A stretch of 64,000 nucleotides of DNA from Hanleya hanleyi (GCA_036873755.1 JAVTVY010025122.1:1-64000), one strand, 5' to 3'; positions 32,495-44,661 are shown, numbered from the stretch's first letter. Made by a program: numbers and translations. Notes: generated by a model from the letters alone, not told the origin.

Positions 32495-32960
32495 AATTCG
32501 AGGCGTGATCCACATGGTCGTGAGTTATGCCACGTGATATTCTAAATTTAACAGGCTATATATATAGTTGAAATAAAAAATGGTGTCAAACGCGAAGATA
32601 TAAGCTTGAAAAGCATTGGAGTGAAAATTTTGGACAAATAATGTTCCGTGCTATGAGACGATATTATAATATATTACAGCTGTTGTCAATCATAAATGTC
32701 AATCAAAACTGCATAGTTAGAGGCGTAATTCAGTTGGTCGATTTAATATCACGTGATAGTTCTAAATTTAACAACATATATATATGGCAAGACCAAAAGT
32801 TGGATGAATATGGATCAATACCTTATAGTACAAGGCTCATAATATTTTATCACCTGACAGGAATAACTACACAACAGAAGGCGTGATCGACGAAGTCGTA
32901 GGTTATGCCACGTGGTGTTGCTAAATATAACAGCGTATATATATAGCAGCAATAGGGGGT
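32495..32960 (+). repeat. Three diverged repeats each with an E-box and TATATATA
   Basis: CACGTG at 32531, 32750 and 32909 is followed each time by a CTAAATTTAACA- or CTAAATATAACA-like block and ~25 bp on by TATATATA. Each is preceded by AGGCGT.AT. The spacing is 219 and 159 bp. Confidence 0.65.
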
Positions 32961-33424
32961 GTTTTCAAGTCATTTTATTTCGGATTCAACCAGGAGAAAC
33001 ACTGAATACACACGTTGCGCCCGGCACATCTACCATTTGACTACACGCCTGAAAAAATTGAACTCCTGAACCAGGCAAGATGAGATACGCATGGATTCTG
33101 CGACTAGTTGGATGGATTTGGAGCCCAAAGATCATTAACGACATAAGCAAAGACCAAATATAAACATCCCATAGTCGCCATCAGTCGTTAACGTTGTAGC
33201 AATAATCGTATTATCTAACAGTAATGGCATGCCTTCGCCCAACCTGAGTATTACAAAAAATAGCGACTACTGAGAACTCGAAGTAAATTTTAGGTAATTA
33301 CTATACAGAAAAAATACAAGCAATACGTTTTATTTTAATTGAGAACAGGAATATTTCGAGATGTACAACGAATGAATTACTGCACGACGATTACACGTCA
33401 TGGGGATTACTCAAAACACCAAGC

Positions 33425-33605
33425 GTAAGATCTGACATCCAATATTCAGCCGTCGTCCATAAAATAATTTCCGCGCCAGTAATCGAAAGATTCGAATGAC
33501 GGCTAGCACCGATTCCAAATGTGTCTGAAATAAAAAATATTCAAATCACAAAATAATTTCTAACCAGAGAGAAACGGTCAACACTTTTCAATGATATCAG
33601 CAAAA
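33425..33605 (-). repeat. Old copy of the dispersed PLE 3'-end family
   Basis: The minus-strand order GTCGTCCAT, TTCCGCGCC.GTAATCGAAAG, TCCAAATGTGTCTG, AGAGAGAAACGGTCAACA, TTTTCAATGAT matches 61985-62180 closely and the younger PLE ends loosely. Confidence 0.55.
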
Positions 33606-33949
33606 ATGAAATGATGAATAGATGTTCTTCACACTAAACCTTATTCACTGACTGGTATTCTTCATGAATGTCTTAGTTGAAAAAAAAAATGTTAAGGACT
33701 CAGTTTTCTGTTGGAGTTGATTTCTAACATATCTAACATGATCCCCCACTTCATCCTATCATAGCTGCACTATAGAAGATTTGTACATTGTCTACGCGTC
33801 CGTGTACACGTACAAAACTTAAAAGTTCAAATCTAATCTGCACTGTGACAGTCGTATTTATGATATATTTGCGATATTTTTCTATTTCAATCACTTCTGA
33901 TCCCTGTGCATCTTTTAATCAGAGCAGTCGAGAGGGCGTCGTCTACAAT

Positions 33950-34440
33950 TTTAATACAATATAACCTCAGGATTTTTTTGAAGAGACATTTTCCGATAAT
34001 AGAGCATTATACATGTATGAGATGATTGAAGTAATATATTTAAAGACCGACAACTTAAATATAAGTATAGTATGTCAATATGTATGTACCTAGGTAAACA
34101 AGAAGACGTGTTCTAGATATATAGAGGTCAGGGCTTGTCTTTTTTCATACATTACTGTGGGAGCGTCCACATGCTACCGAATATTGTGTTGTCCTGACTG
34201 TACGACACAGCGAGCTCGCTCGCAGTCAAAAGTCGGGCAAACTACAGACACAGAGAGGAACGGGTGTGTCCCAATAATGGACGTTGTTGTATGATTGTAT
34301 GAGAGAGCGGATGGATCATATATACAGAGCTGCCTCGTCGAAACTGCCATCATGCATTTTATCCCCAGATATGTACCGCTATTATTATTGATAGTAATTG
34401 TAACGATCAGACTTGTCTGGCTCATAGACCATCACAATGT
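33950..34440. repeat. Diverged dispersed repeat, partner at 46300-46700
   Basis: It shares ordered blocks with the partner copy: CGATAATA, GTAATATATT, GAAGACGTGTTC, then GTCCACA.GCTACCG.ATATTG, TTCTGAC/CCTGAC, and GACAGCG/CACAGCG. The element type is unknown. Confidence 0.5.
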
Positions 34441-34694
34441 TGGACATTAAACAGGAAGAAAAGAGTGACAACAGCGAGTGACCTAGTTCGCCCAGCCGCA
34501 TTATTCTAACACCTTGACCGACCAGTGTTTTTTTCTATCCTTTTAGCAAACTCCAATATATTCCAATAGCCAAATATTCACTAGCTTTGATATCCCTCTG
34601 CTTTCGATTAATGAAATCGTCTATTAAAGGTAACGAGTCGTAAAACAAGTTTAAAAGATCTCTTTTCAATAGATAATCCAACATTTTATTTTTC

Positions 34695-34865
34695 CGTTGG
34701 GAATATTAACAGTCAGCCAACTGACCAGGCTATCACCATAAAAAGGTGACGGCATACAACAATGTACAATTTGACCATCGCCCTTTAAAAGTGATGGATC
34801 GAATTGTTCACCTTTATTGGGTGGTGCGGCCATCACCTATTTTGGGTGATCCATAAATATTCAGG
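34695..34865. repeat. Cryptic repeat of GGTGAT/ATCACC words
   Basis: Words such as CTATCACC, AAAGGTGACGG, GTGATGG, CATCACC and GGGTGATCC recur at ~20-30 bp in both orientations. The same type of sequence is at 45885-46135. Confidence 0.5.
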
Positions 34866-34889
34866 CACAAATGCAGCCAGCTTAGCTCT

Positions 34890-35134
34890 CATCTTTCCCA
34901 TGTTCATGGAGTAAACCATTCATCTTGTTCATGTAGTGAGGATGTTGAATATGCTTTCCACGTCTTTCAAAGTAACAAATTTATAGACTCTCTTGCAAAG
35001 CTATTACAAGCAGTCCCTACTTCAATAACTTTAGATAAATTATTATGGGGAAATAACAACCTCAGTAGCAAAGAAAACCAAGAAATATTGGTTGCCGTAC
35101 ACATGGTACAGGATTTTAGGAGTGACCAAATTTG
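34890..35134 (+). pseudogene. C-terminal fragment of a non-LTR (LINE) reverse transcriptase
   Basis: An open frame on the + strand reads ..NHSSCSCSEDVEYAFHVF, then NKFIDSLAKLLQAVPTSITL, KLLWGNNNLSS and ends VQDFRSDQI-stop. The CSCxxxEDxxHxxF shape is the zinc-knuckle-like motif found after the RT domain of many LINE ORF2 proteins, followed by a short helical C-terminus. No RT core is attached, so this is a 5'-truncated insertion. About 100 bp downstream the sequence becomes AT-rich 3'UTR-like. Confidence 0.6.
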
Positions 35135-36454
35135 AGTTATACTTGACATTAAAGATAACGAATTCCCCCATAGCCCGGTTTATACATGTGTGTATATTTG
35201 TGACATCTTTATGTAAACTAGAAATTAAAATTATTTTTTTTTCCTGGAAAATCGGACAAAAATAAAGAAAATTTCCATGTCTGATTGAGACAGTACATGT
35301 TGGTTTATTCTTTCAAGTAATGTATGCTTTTGCATATTCATTCACTTATTCCATGCCTACCACTTGGCTAGTATTTTATATTCGTGTGGAGAGGATTAAA
35401 ATAAGTTCCCTTTACCTTTTTTGAAAGCTCACAAATTATGTTTCAGCTAAATCTCTCTGGCCAAGCATTCCCAACATCACACGGTGTGGACATTAGAATT
35501 TTTGACACGTGAAGTTTTTGTGGTCGGCGGCGGATACCCTAATCTGGTTGTCAAATCGTGAAACATTTCTATCGATAACGCATGTATGCACGATGAAATA
35601 TGGAACTGTTTAGCATGCTACTATTCGTGTGTTCTAAGTGACCCTCATAAGGATACATACGACAAGATTCTTATAACGGTACACATAATCAAGATTGAAG
35701 TTTGCCATTTCTCATGTTTGTGAATATTCGGTCTCCATTGGGTGGTGTATACCAGTGTACGAACAAAAAATATCACAGTACTCTGTAAGAGAATTGTTAC
35801 TCAAAATGTATAGTAAACTATTGACCAATGATGAAATGAGGAATACCTGTGCGCCTTTGAAATATGAATTACAGGCCGGCTTACTCGTGGCGAAACTTCC
35901 ACAAAGTCACTCCTCTACCGCAAACTACAGAAACCTAGATTTAACAAGGAGCAACGAAATATAAAATGCATTGAGGCTTACAGATAAAACTCTCTAATCC
36001 AGCATGTTAACAATCGCCCAAGAGTTCCGTGTACATTCAATCCAATACCCTAACCGGGCGTGTGCATAGTTAGCGGGCTATGTCATATATGTGGGGTCAG
36101 ATGCCTTTCAAAGGAACGGCGACGACGCCCTATGTTCTATACATTCAGCCGAGTATAAAATATCTGCACATAAAGATTTGTTTGGCAGGCGTGAACAGGT
36201 AGTTAAACTAGAGTTCAAGATCTTGATGAAGTAATACAAACGTGAGATGTAGGTCAAATATTTAATGTCACCTGTGCGATTAACAGGTACACTTTCATTG
36301 CAGACATATTGCTGTTCCTTTTAACTTTGATTTCTACAAATCGCTATGGGAGGTCCTTTTCTCCGTGTGGCTTTCTTAACTACCATTAGATGTAATACGG
36401 TGATGTAATTCAAAGTACACGTGTGTATGTGTTATATATAAGAGATTGAATAAG

Positions 36455-36763
36455 GGAGAGAGAAAGAGAGAGAATTAAGGTTTAATGTCGCGTTCAGCAA
36501 TATTTCAGCTATATAGCGACGATCAAACAAAATTCTAAGTACTCAAGCCAATAACTTAGTTATCCAACTCATTAACACATACATTAAAACTTATGCAACA
36601 AATCGATTACTCTCAAATAACTCAAAAAGACACAGCCCTCTCTCCCAGTACTAAAAAGATCTCCCAAAGTAGTCGTTCGGCAAAAAGCATCTCTTACAAT
36701 CTTAAAATCTATGCATTCGATAAGAATATGCTTCACCCTGAGATCCTCTTGGCATGGAATGCA
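36455..36763 (-). pseudogene. LINE ORF2 C-terminus with 3' tail
   Basis: On the minus strand the frame 36763 to 36584 reads CIPCQEDLRVKHILIECIDF, then KIVRDAF..TTLGDLF, ..SYLRVIDLLHKF-stop. The CxxCxxxLxxxHIL..C shape is the common zinc-knuckle end of LINE ORF2 proteins. The 3'UTR continues to GCTGAAATATTGCTGAACGC GACATTAAACC and a (CT)n/(AGAG)n tail at ~36455. The tail is shared with the SINE at 19995. Confidence 0.7.
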
Positions 36764-37463
36764 CCTTGAGACTAGCTCTTTTTTTTTAGCAAATGTTCAC
36801 GAGTTAATCGTGTATGGCCGATTCTACATCGCCTGATCATGGTTTGATCGAGACACAGAACCATTGTAATATCCGATAATGAGTCTTTACAGAAAGTCTA
36901 TGATTGGCTGGATATTCCTTTTGAACTGAACAAACAAATGTGGATAAACTGCAAGATATTTCTTTACACATTGGTAATTATCTCTTTTCTTCAGATTACG
37001 CAAGTTTATGTCTCTATCACCATGTTTTGCTATGGCTACATGATGAATCAAAAATCCCAGTTACAAAGTACAGTTACTGTACTAATTTACTGAATACGAC
37101 ACTGATTATGAGTTGGAACCATTTTGTGACCGAGACGCACGGAAACATCTACTGACACAAGAGAGCACACATTCCTAAGTCGCCTATACCACTTGATCAG
37201 TTTCTGCTAAATCTTCCTGCACAGTAAGATTCAGAAAATAATTACTTTTTCTTAAATTAACCGTTACAAAAACTATATGATGATGTCACTTTATTGCCAC
37301 CATCAAACGGGCGAGTACATATAGTAGAAAGCGACTGATCAGCATAGGTAAATACAGAAAGCTAACAAATGGGAGAACTGTTTACAAAATTTGAAATGGC
37401 ACAAGTTTGTACTAATGCAACGTGGTCATTAGATACTCATTAGGAAAACATCTAGAATAACTT

Positions 37464-37619
37464 TACAAGCCTATGTTTATGTATACTATGATTGTCTTTT
37501 TGAATTTGGTGCTAATACTGTTATATGGAATATGGAATAGGTCTTCGGATTATGGACGAGGATATTCTCTAATGGACGACGGCTGAATTATGAATGACGG
37601 ACTAGACGCTTGTAATTTA
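37464..37619 (+). mobile_element. Very short PLE 3'-end fragment
   Basis: This 155-bp piece starts ACAAGCCTATGTTTATG and ends GACGCTTGTAATT. It is nearly identical to the corresponding part of 44506-44661, so it is recent. It appears to sit inside the 3'UTR of the neighbouring minus-strand LINE fragment. Confidence 0.8.
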
Positions 37620-37690
37620 CAGGACTGTCGTATTATGTATCACAATTTGGGTGGACGGGTCAGCCAGGAACCCGACTATTACACATGTAG

Positions 37691-38278
37691 CTACATTTCC
37701 TGTTCAAGTAGCTCAGACCTGAACAAATACATGTCGGGTACAATCCCTGTTATCGTTGTTAAATAAGAGAGGATCGCAAGGTTATCCCCTCCACAAACAA
37801 AGGCAGATGTATTTACAGCAAATAGAATGGATAATTTATCAGTGATATCAAGATTGTCAAAACCAATAGCGTCTTCATGTTTTAACACGTCTTGCACACC
37901 TTGCACAAGATCCATACGAGTACTGTGTAGTAAGGGACATTTAAACAGAAAGTGATCCAAATTTTCAGCATCCCCAGTATCACATACTGTTCTATCTACA
38001 ACCTCGACATTACAGTATCTCCCTGTGTTTTCTAATAACACATGAGCTCCTATCAGTAGCCTCATCATTAAAGAACACCTCCTGTTATACTGAGGTATAG
38101 CCCTGCCCACTTGCCAGAGCACCAAGGGTTGGATATCCTGTACGATGTGTGTGTACATACTGAGTTTGGGGTACAAGGCACACTGAATCTTCCACAATGC
38201 AGTTTCCACTCTCCGTATTGCGTCAGTGCAAGTTCGATGCCATTCTGCTTTTCTAGGTATGACCCCAGTTGTGACCAT
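37691..38278 (-). pseudogene. C-terminal ~195 residues of a LINE ORF2 protein
   Basis: An intact minus-strand frame contains ALWKIQCALYPKLSMYTHI, CSLMMRLLIGAHVLLENTG, then VCDTGDAENLDHFLFKCP, a CxxxxxxENxxHFLFxC zinc-knuckle of the LINE C-terminal type. It ends ..YLFRSELLEQEM-stop. No RT motifs are present, so this is a 5'-truncated copy. A possible 3' end with AATAAAG followed by (CAT)n lies at ~37270-37300 on the same strand, beyond the small PLE insertion. The long open frame suggests a fairly young copy. Confidence 0.65.
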
Positions 38279-38356
38279 ATTAAAAACACTGTCTACAAGG
38301 CCATATTTTGAAGCGCTTTGTAAAATGGAATACAGGATTAGAATGACGTTCTTCCC

Positions 38357-38560
38357 ATTTAAGATAAGATAAGATAAGATAAGATAAGATAAGCTTTATT
38401 TAGAGTCGGGTTTACAAACATATAACATTAGCCCATGGAGGCTATTCATGCCGACTGTTTTAAAACAAAGAATTTTCATAACTAAAGAAACATGTTAAAA
38501 TAATTTACAAATACAAAATAATATTTAGATATTGATCATACACTAAATTGGCACTATCAG
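38357..38560 (-). mobile_element. LINE 3' end with (TTATC)n tail
   Basis: On the minus strand the sequence ends CTAAATAAAGCTTATC and continues as seven or eight TTATC units at 38357-38396. An AATAAA followed by a pentanucleotide tail is the signature of a LINE 3' terminus. No coding part is recognised. Confidence 0.55.
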
Positions 38561-41280
38561 TGGTGTAATACAGACTAGAGTTGATCCTTGTAAAAATTCA
38601 ATACTTTAAACTGAAGCATTATAACAAGAGGAACAACTACAATGTGTCCCGCTCCATGAACGCATTCTCCCAACGTCAGAGTTTGTAACCTCCAAACCGT
38701 CGGTAAACAAGACTCTGACTTCGCCACTATAGAAATGCCTGGCGCGTAGCCGCATTGTGTCTTTTCGGCTGAGCCAGTGAGAGAGCGCATTATATTTTCC
38801 GGCTGACTACGTCATCACAGCTGATCACCGCGTGGAGACGGGCGGTCATTTGTAAACAATATTGGATAGGCGAGCATTCCGATTCATGCTGAGAGCTATT
38901 GTAAGCATTAATTGATAATGACCCTGGAAAATGAATCAAGCATGTGAATGATGTGACCAGACAATCAACAAGCGTGCGTCTTTCAGAAAATTATATTATG
39001 GTCATGTGTATCGAAGATAGATAGATAGTTCATTGCATGAATTCTGTGTTTTATGTCGCCGATCTTGAACTCAGTGAGGAAGGATGACACAACACAAATC
39101 AAAGTCAACATAAAAAATAACATTGAAAAAAATTACTCAGCCAAAATTACTCATCTGAACCTCAGCGAGGTATATATTATTATGTATTTATGTGCAACAT
39201 TTAAGTAATAAAAACAATCAGTAGAGGAGGTGGACGAGAAATATGCATCGGAACACATCATTGGCATAATTTCCTCATACTACTAAATATTAAATAATAA
39301 TATATATTTCCCTGGTTATAACCATAAATAATATTAAGATTTTGTCTGAAAATAACGGATTTCAGTTTAGCAACTTTAATAATTGATTCAGTTTTTTTTT
39401 CAAATGGCAATTTTTTTATCAAACTAACTTATTTAAATTTGCTCAAACTTAAAAATGTTTATCAAATAAATTGGCTTTGAATTAAAAAATGACAATAACA
39501 GTATTATCACAATTTTCAGTATTATATTTAAAATTATATTATAATTTATTATTATTATTTTATTATTATAATTTACCTGTTTATAAACTTACCATGCATC
39601 GAATCACCGCATGAGCCACGTCGGCGACAATAGCTGCCGTGGTTTTCCCGTGTTTAATTAGCAAATCGCGGTTCTCTTCCTGGTTTAACAGTAATTCGAG
39701 GTTTGAGAATACAAATTAATAAGATCCCTCCTGTAGTTTTTCTCTGTCGCAATCGCCAGGTCCAAGATATGTGGCAGTAAATCCCAGGGTTCGAAGTACC
39801 TTTGCTTGCTCGTTCATGATGAAAGTTAACTGACAGATCACAAATACCAGTCCGGTTTTTTAAACAGGACGCCCCTCAAAGATTTGCCGCTGTTCGTTCT
39901 CGTCGATATACAACGCCTATGTTGATTGGCTTGCCGAAGTCATGCTGAGCTTTTCGAAAATCATCGGCCCCATTCGGTAATCTCAACAAGTTCGCTTCAT
40001 TTAGTAACGGAGGCTGTTGATTGGACGAGAGCCATGCGCAGAAAAGCTGCGCGCCGCAATAGCCCCACTTTGACATCAGAGGGTATATATGACAATAGGG
40101 GATATACAATCTGATGCCAGGAGAATGCATGAACGTAACTGATTTTTATATCAGTTCCCATTTCAACCACTGGCCAATGGAAATACAGAATTCTTTTTTT
40201 TTAACTGAATTGATCAATTAAGTTCTGTAAGATGCCCCTTGTTTGTATAAAACTTCATGTCTACAGGTTGAAAAAAAAATGTTACCACAGTGTTATTCAA
40301 ATTGGACTTCATATGTTTAAATGAGTAACCGATCCCACGAGTTTGCACATCAAATTGTGTTGTATATTCAGTATAATTTCAAGTCATTGCAATTGGCTCA
40401 TGACTTTCGATTAGCGCTGTGTATGAACTACCCAATAAGTGTATCGGTGCAAATAGCTGATTCTGAGATGAAAACGCCTATTTCTCTCCGTGAATATATG
40501 GAGATCGACCAGAACCGGCCTTGGTCTACAACAATATTTTGTTGTATGTTTGGAATAATTGCAAGGCATTGACTCATGATTCTCGATTAACGAGGGGACG
40601 TGAAGCGTGGATGCGTGGAAATCGACAGGTACATATTGAAACAACGATAATTTTTAAAAGGGAAAGAGGAGATATTTCCACCTTGGGCCTATTTGCTAAA
40701 GAGAATTTGGCGGCATGTGTTCGGCCTTACATATAGCAATAAATAAAATGAAGACAAATCACTCAAACCCTTGCCCCTGTATTATCAGAGGACTACTTCC
40801 TCACTCTTCTAGTAGTGGGGAACGGGTTGCACGTCATACTCTGTCTGACCAGTGCCCATTGTATTACGATTGAGTGTCCAATCAAACCAAATCAAGCCAA
40901 AGCCCACTGAGAAAACATTCTCAGACAGCATTGACCTAGTTACCACCGACACATTGTCCTGCCACCCATATCATAACAAAATTCCATCAGTCCCATGTCT
41001 GTGGGTACAAGTAGGCGTGTTTTCAAAGAAAACATGTCAGACTCGACGTTTGTCTATTAACTCCTCGATATCTGCTTGAATGATGTCATTTTAAATGAAA
41101 AGATAAGATGGAAGAGATAATTGGAAGCACCAAATGGACATACACTAAGCCCAACTATGTAAACCCCATCAACGGAGCCATGGTTGGCGAAAGTTTAATA
41201 GTTCGATGATTCACGATCATATCACTTTAAATTACTTAGTGGGTTTAATTAACGCACCCAATAGTATACATAGCTGACGT
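38561..41280. other. No gene recognised; AT-rich core and one promoter-like stretch
   Basis: 39280-39590 is extremely AT-rich with (ATT)n. ORFs at 38575 (-), 39876 (-), 40321 (+) and 40521 (+) have no motif I recognise and I do not call them genes. A CCAAT/TATA-like stretch is listed separately. Confidence 0.4.
40020..40095 (+). promoter_or_regulatory. CCAAT- and TATA-containing promoter-like stretch
   Basis: ATTGG (inverted CCAAT) at 40020-40024, GCGC-rich GCTGCGCGCCGC at ~40047, and GGGTATATATGAC at ~40081 have core-promoter spacing (~60 bp). No recognisable gene follows on the + strand, so this may be an orphan promoter of a lost gene or repeat. Confidence 0.25.
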
Positions 41281-42876
41281 ACAGTTCTGTATGCGTTACC
41301 TCTGAGAGCTTTAAATCAAATAGCCAGAGATATACAGCAATCTGCGTCTTCAGGAAATATAATACCATCAAAAATCAGTAAAGTATGTCAAGATATAGCG
41401 TATTTTCGGTTGTATCGTCCAGTGAACATAATCGAAACATCTCCAGATCGGCTTTTCTTGAAACTCAACTACTTAGATAAAGGACTGGACATCATTAATT
41501 TACCTCGAATCCTGAATGATCCAGAGGTACGCAACGCTGTACCAAACTATTTCAAGTTCACAGAACCTCCTTGCATTTCATATAATTATACTAAATCTAT
41601 AGCCACCAAAATATTCAATTACTCCAATGCTGCCAAGGAGTTTGACTGGAACTTATACACGTCAGGAGGCTATAGTTGTGATTGTGAATTGTCGAACTTT
41701 ATCTATACACCATGCAAACATATTGTGACTGCTGACCTTGATGTGGTGAGTGATAAGGATCTGAAATTACTCCTGATGAAAGGACCGAAATATAGAGAGC
41801 CAAGAAGAATAAATCTGAGGGCCGACCAGACGATAGTCATGTCTGCATTAGAACAGTACGTTATTGATTGGTCTAAGCGAGAAAAAGTTGAGCCTACAGT
41901 ACTCGCTGATTGGCTGGACCTCACCAAGAGCAAGGTCGTTGAAACAATCCGCCATATTGACAGAAGTACTCTTCCCCAAGCAAAACAAGTACTGAGAAAC
42001 CTCAATTCGCAAGAAGTTCTAGCGAATCTCCAGAGTAAATTCGTCATAGTCCCAGCAGACAAAGCTCCGAATAATATAATATTCATATGTAAATATTACT
42101 ATTACCAGGTGCTGGTTAAAGAATTGAGTGTAGACATATCTTCATCAAATACATCTACTTACTCCCAAACTGCATTTACTCTGGAAGATTTATTTAACAA
42201 TCACAAAAAGTTTCTCAGGGAAAGAGGTATTTGTCTTTCAACCAATCATAACGACATACCAAAAATATACTGGACTCCCAAAATGCATAAATCACCATAC
42301 AAAGCTAGATTCATAGCTGGTTCTAGAAGCTGCACCACCAAGCTTCTTTCAACCCTATTGACGAGGGCCCTTCATGAGGTAAAAGCATTTTGGGGAAAGG
42401 TATTGCGCCACTATTTCTAAGAACTCTGGCGTTGAATGTATGTGGATATTGAAAAACTCAGAATGTCTTACGGAGGAACTTGATGCTAAAGGTCACATAC
42501 CGTACAGACATGTATCCACATGGGATTTCTCGACTCTCTATACTACAATCCCTCATCAGGACCTTATTGACCGTATAAGTTCATTAATAGTATCTGTGTT
42601 CAAGAAAACTGATCGTAGATATATTAATGTCGGAAGCCATAAAGCATTCTTTAGCTCGACTACATACAAGAGATATCATTCATAGGATGTTTCTTTGTTT
42701 ATAGAGTTGCTTGAATTTCTCATTAAAATATCTATGTGAAATTTGGCAACACAATATATCAGCAGCATATAGGTATTCCAATGGGTACTAATTGTGCACC
42801 CCTGTTGGCTGACCTGTATCTGTTCTCTTATGAATATGACTATATGCAGGCGCTTTCAAAAACCGATCCATTCAAA

Positions 42877-43250
42877 TTACAAGCGTCTAGTCCGTCATTC
42901 ATAATCCAGCCGTCGTCCATTAGAGAATATCCGCGTCCATAATCCAAAGACCTATTCCATTTTCCACATAACAGTATTAGCACCAAATTCAAAAAGACAA
43001 TCATAGTATACATAAACATAGGCGTGTTTCCTGCAAGAGAGAAGCGGTCAACAGTTTTCAATGATGCCGGCAAGACATCATGATGTTCCAAAAATATCAA
43101 ATCCGTATCGCTGATCAGTATTCTTAATCCATAATATTCGTTATAGAGTCGTCATCTAAAAAAAAAGATGTGTCTCAGTCACGCTTTGATTGTGAGTGTT
43201 CATATGAGTACCATGAGGATCTTGAAGTACATGGGTCAATACGGCCCCTA
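42877..43250 (-). mobile_element. PLE 3'-end insertion 1 inside the RT of the larger PLE
   Basis: It reads, on the minus strand, from GGCTAGGGGCCGTATT through the family's 3' region to CGCTTGTAATT. On either side the host RT resumes almost without loss (..TDPFK before, ARSFSFTKRYIDD after). Confidence 0.85.
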
Positions 43251-43373
43251 GCCCGTTCCTTCTCATTCACCAAACGCTATATAGACGATCTTCTCGCTGT
43301 GGATAATCGCTATATAAATGACGCAGTGAAGGATATATATCCACCTTCACTGGATTTGAAGGAAACTACAGAT

Positions 43374-43908
43374 TACAAGCGTCTAGTCCGTCATTCATAA
43401 TCCAGCCGTCGTCCATTAGAGAATATCCGCGTCCATAATCCAAAGACCTATTCCATTTTCCATATAACAGTATTAGCACCAAATTCAAAAAGACAATCAT
43501 AGTATACATACATAAACATAGGCTTGTTTCCTGCAAGAGAGAAGCGGTCAACAGTTTTCAATGATGCCGGCAAGACATCATGATGTTCCAAAAATATCAA
43601 ATCCGTATCGCTGATCAGTATTCTTAATCCATAATATTCGTTATAGAGTCGTCATCTAAAAAAGATGTATCTCAGTCACGCTTTGATTGTGACTGTTCAT
43701 ATGAGTACCGTGAGGATCTTGAAGTACATGGGTTCATACGGCCCCTAGCCCCGGGTTAAGCGGAATTAGACACAAGTTACGAAACGTAGCGCCATAGATC
43801 TTGCACGCTACGTTCGTATTTTGCTATCAGCATGCGATATGTATCGCCAAATTTGAGAAACTTTGAGTGGAGGCGCTTGGTGGAATAACCCTGTTTTATA
43901 AGTTTCTT
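43374..43908 (-). mobile_element. PLE 3'-end insertion 2 inside the RT of the larger PLE
   Basis: On the minus strand it includes the last part of an RT (KLIKQGYSTKRLHSKFLKFG .. YERSVQDLWRYVS-stop) and the whole 3' region, ending CGCTTGTAA. The host RT is interrupted after DLKETTD and resumes at LDLYLYKNEAG, with about six codons lost. Confidence 0.85.
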
Positions 43909-44661
43909 ATTTAGATCTCTATCTCTATAAAAATGAAGCGGGCATTCTCTCTCGTCGACTTTATGACAAAAGAGATGATTACAATTTCGACATCGTAAAC
44001 TATCCCTTTTTGGATAGTAATATTCCAGTGGGACCTGCATATGGCGTATACATATCTCGCTTAGTAGCATTTGCTAGATCCTGTGTTAAATGTGATGATT
44101 TTAATCAACGTCACAAAACATTGTTGCAGAAACTTATAAAACAGGGCTATTCCACCAAGCGCCTCCACTCAAAGTTTCTCTAATTTGGCGATACATATCG
44201 CATGCTGATAGCAAAATACGAACGTAGCGTGCAAGATCTATGGCGCTACGTTTCGTAACTTGTGTCTAATTCCGCTTAACCCGGGGCTAGGGGCCGTATG
44301 AACCCATGTACTTCAAGATCCTCATGGTACTCATATGAACAGTCACAATCAAAGCGTGACTGAGATACATCATTCTTTAGATGACGACTTTACAACGAAT
44401 ATTATGGATTAAGAATACTGATCAGCGATACGGATTTGATATTTTTGGAACATCATGATGTCTTGCCGGCATCATTGAAAACTGTTGACCGCTTCTCTCT
44501 TGCAGGAAACAAGCCTATGTTTATGTATATTATGATTGTCTTTTTGAATTTGGTGCTAATACTGTTATATGGAATATGGAATAGGTCTTTGGATTATGGA
44601 CGCGGATATTCTCTAATGGACGACGGCTGGATTATGAAGGACGGACTAGACGCTTGTAATT

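Larger units (their letters stand above)
41290..44661 (+). mobile_element. Near-complete Penelope-like retroelement with two nested PLE insertions
   Basis: The RT frame is open from ~41290 (..LNQIARDIQQSAS) through 42420. It carries GGYSCDCELSNFIYTPCKHI, GPKYREPRRINLR, FVIVPADKAPNNIIF and PKIYWTPKMHKSPYKARFIA. In a new frame it continues STWDFSTLYTTIPHQDL (42440-42685). After another break come GIPMGTNCAPLLADLYL (~42770-42830), the catalytic YIDD at 43278-43289, and the C-terminal part from 43909. Penelope RTs are telomerase-like RTs with these motifs. No GIY-YIG nuclease is seen after the RT; if present it would be N-terminal and outside what I can read. Insertions at 42877-43250 and 43374-43908 are other PLE ends in minus orientation. 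The 3' end is GACGCTTGTAATT at 44661. The copy is dead but only mildly decayed. Confidence 0.85.

Noticed and set aside
41703..42086. 127-codon minus ORF
   Set aside because: It is antisense to the strongly supported PLE reverse-transcriptase frame.
43777..44070. 97-codon minus ORF with RCRNCNHLFCHK resembling a zinc finger
   Set aside because: It is a chimera across the junction between the nested minus PLE piece and the antisense of the host RT; the cysteines come from antisense reading.
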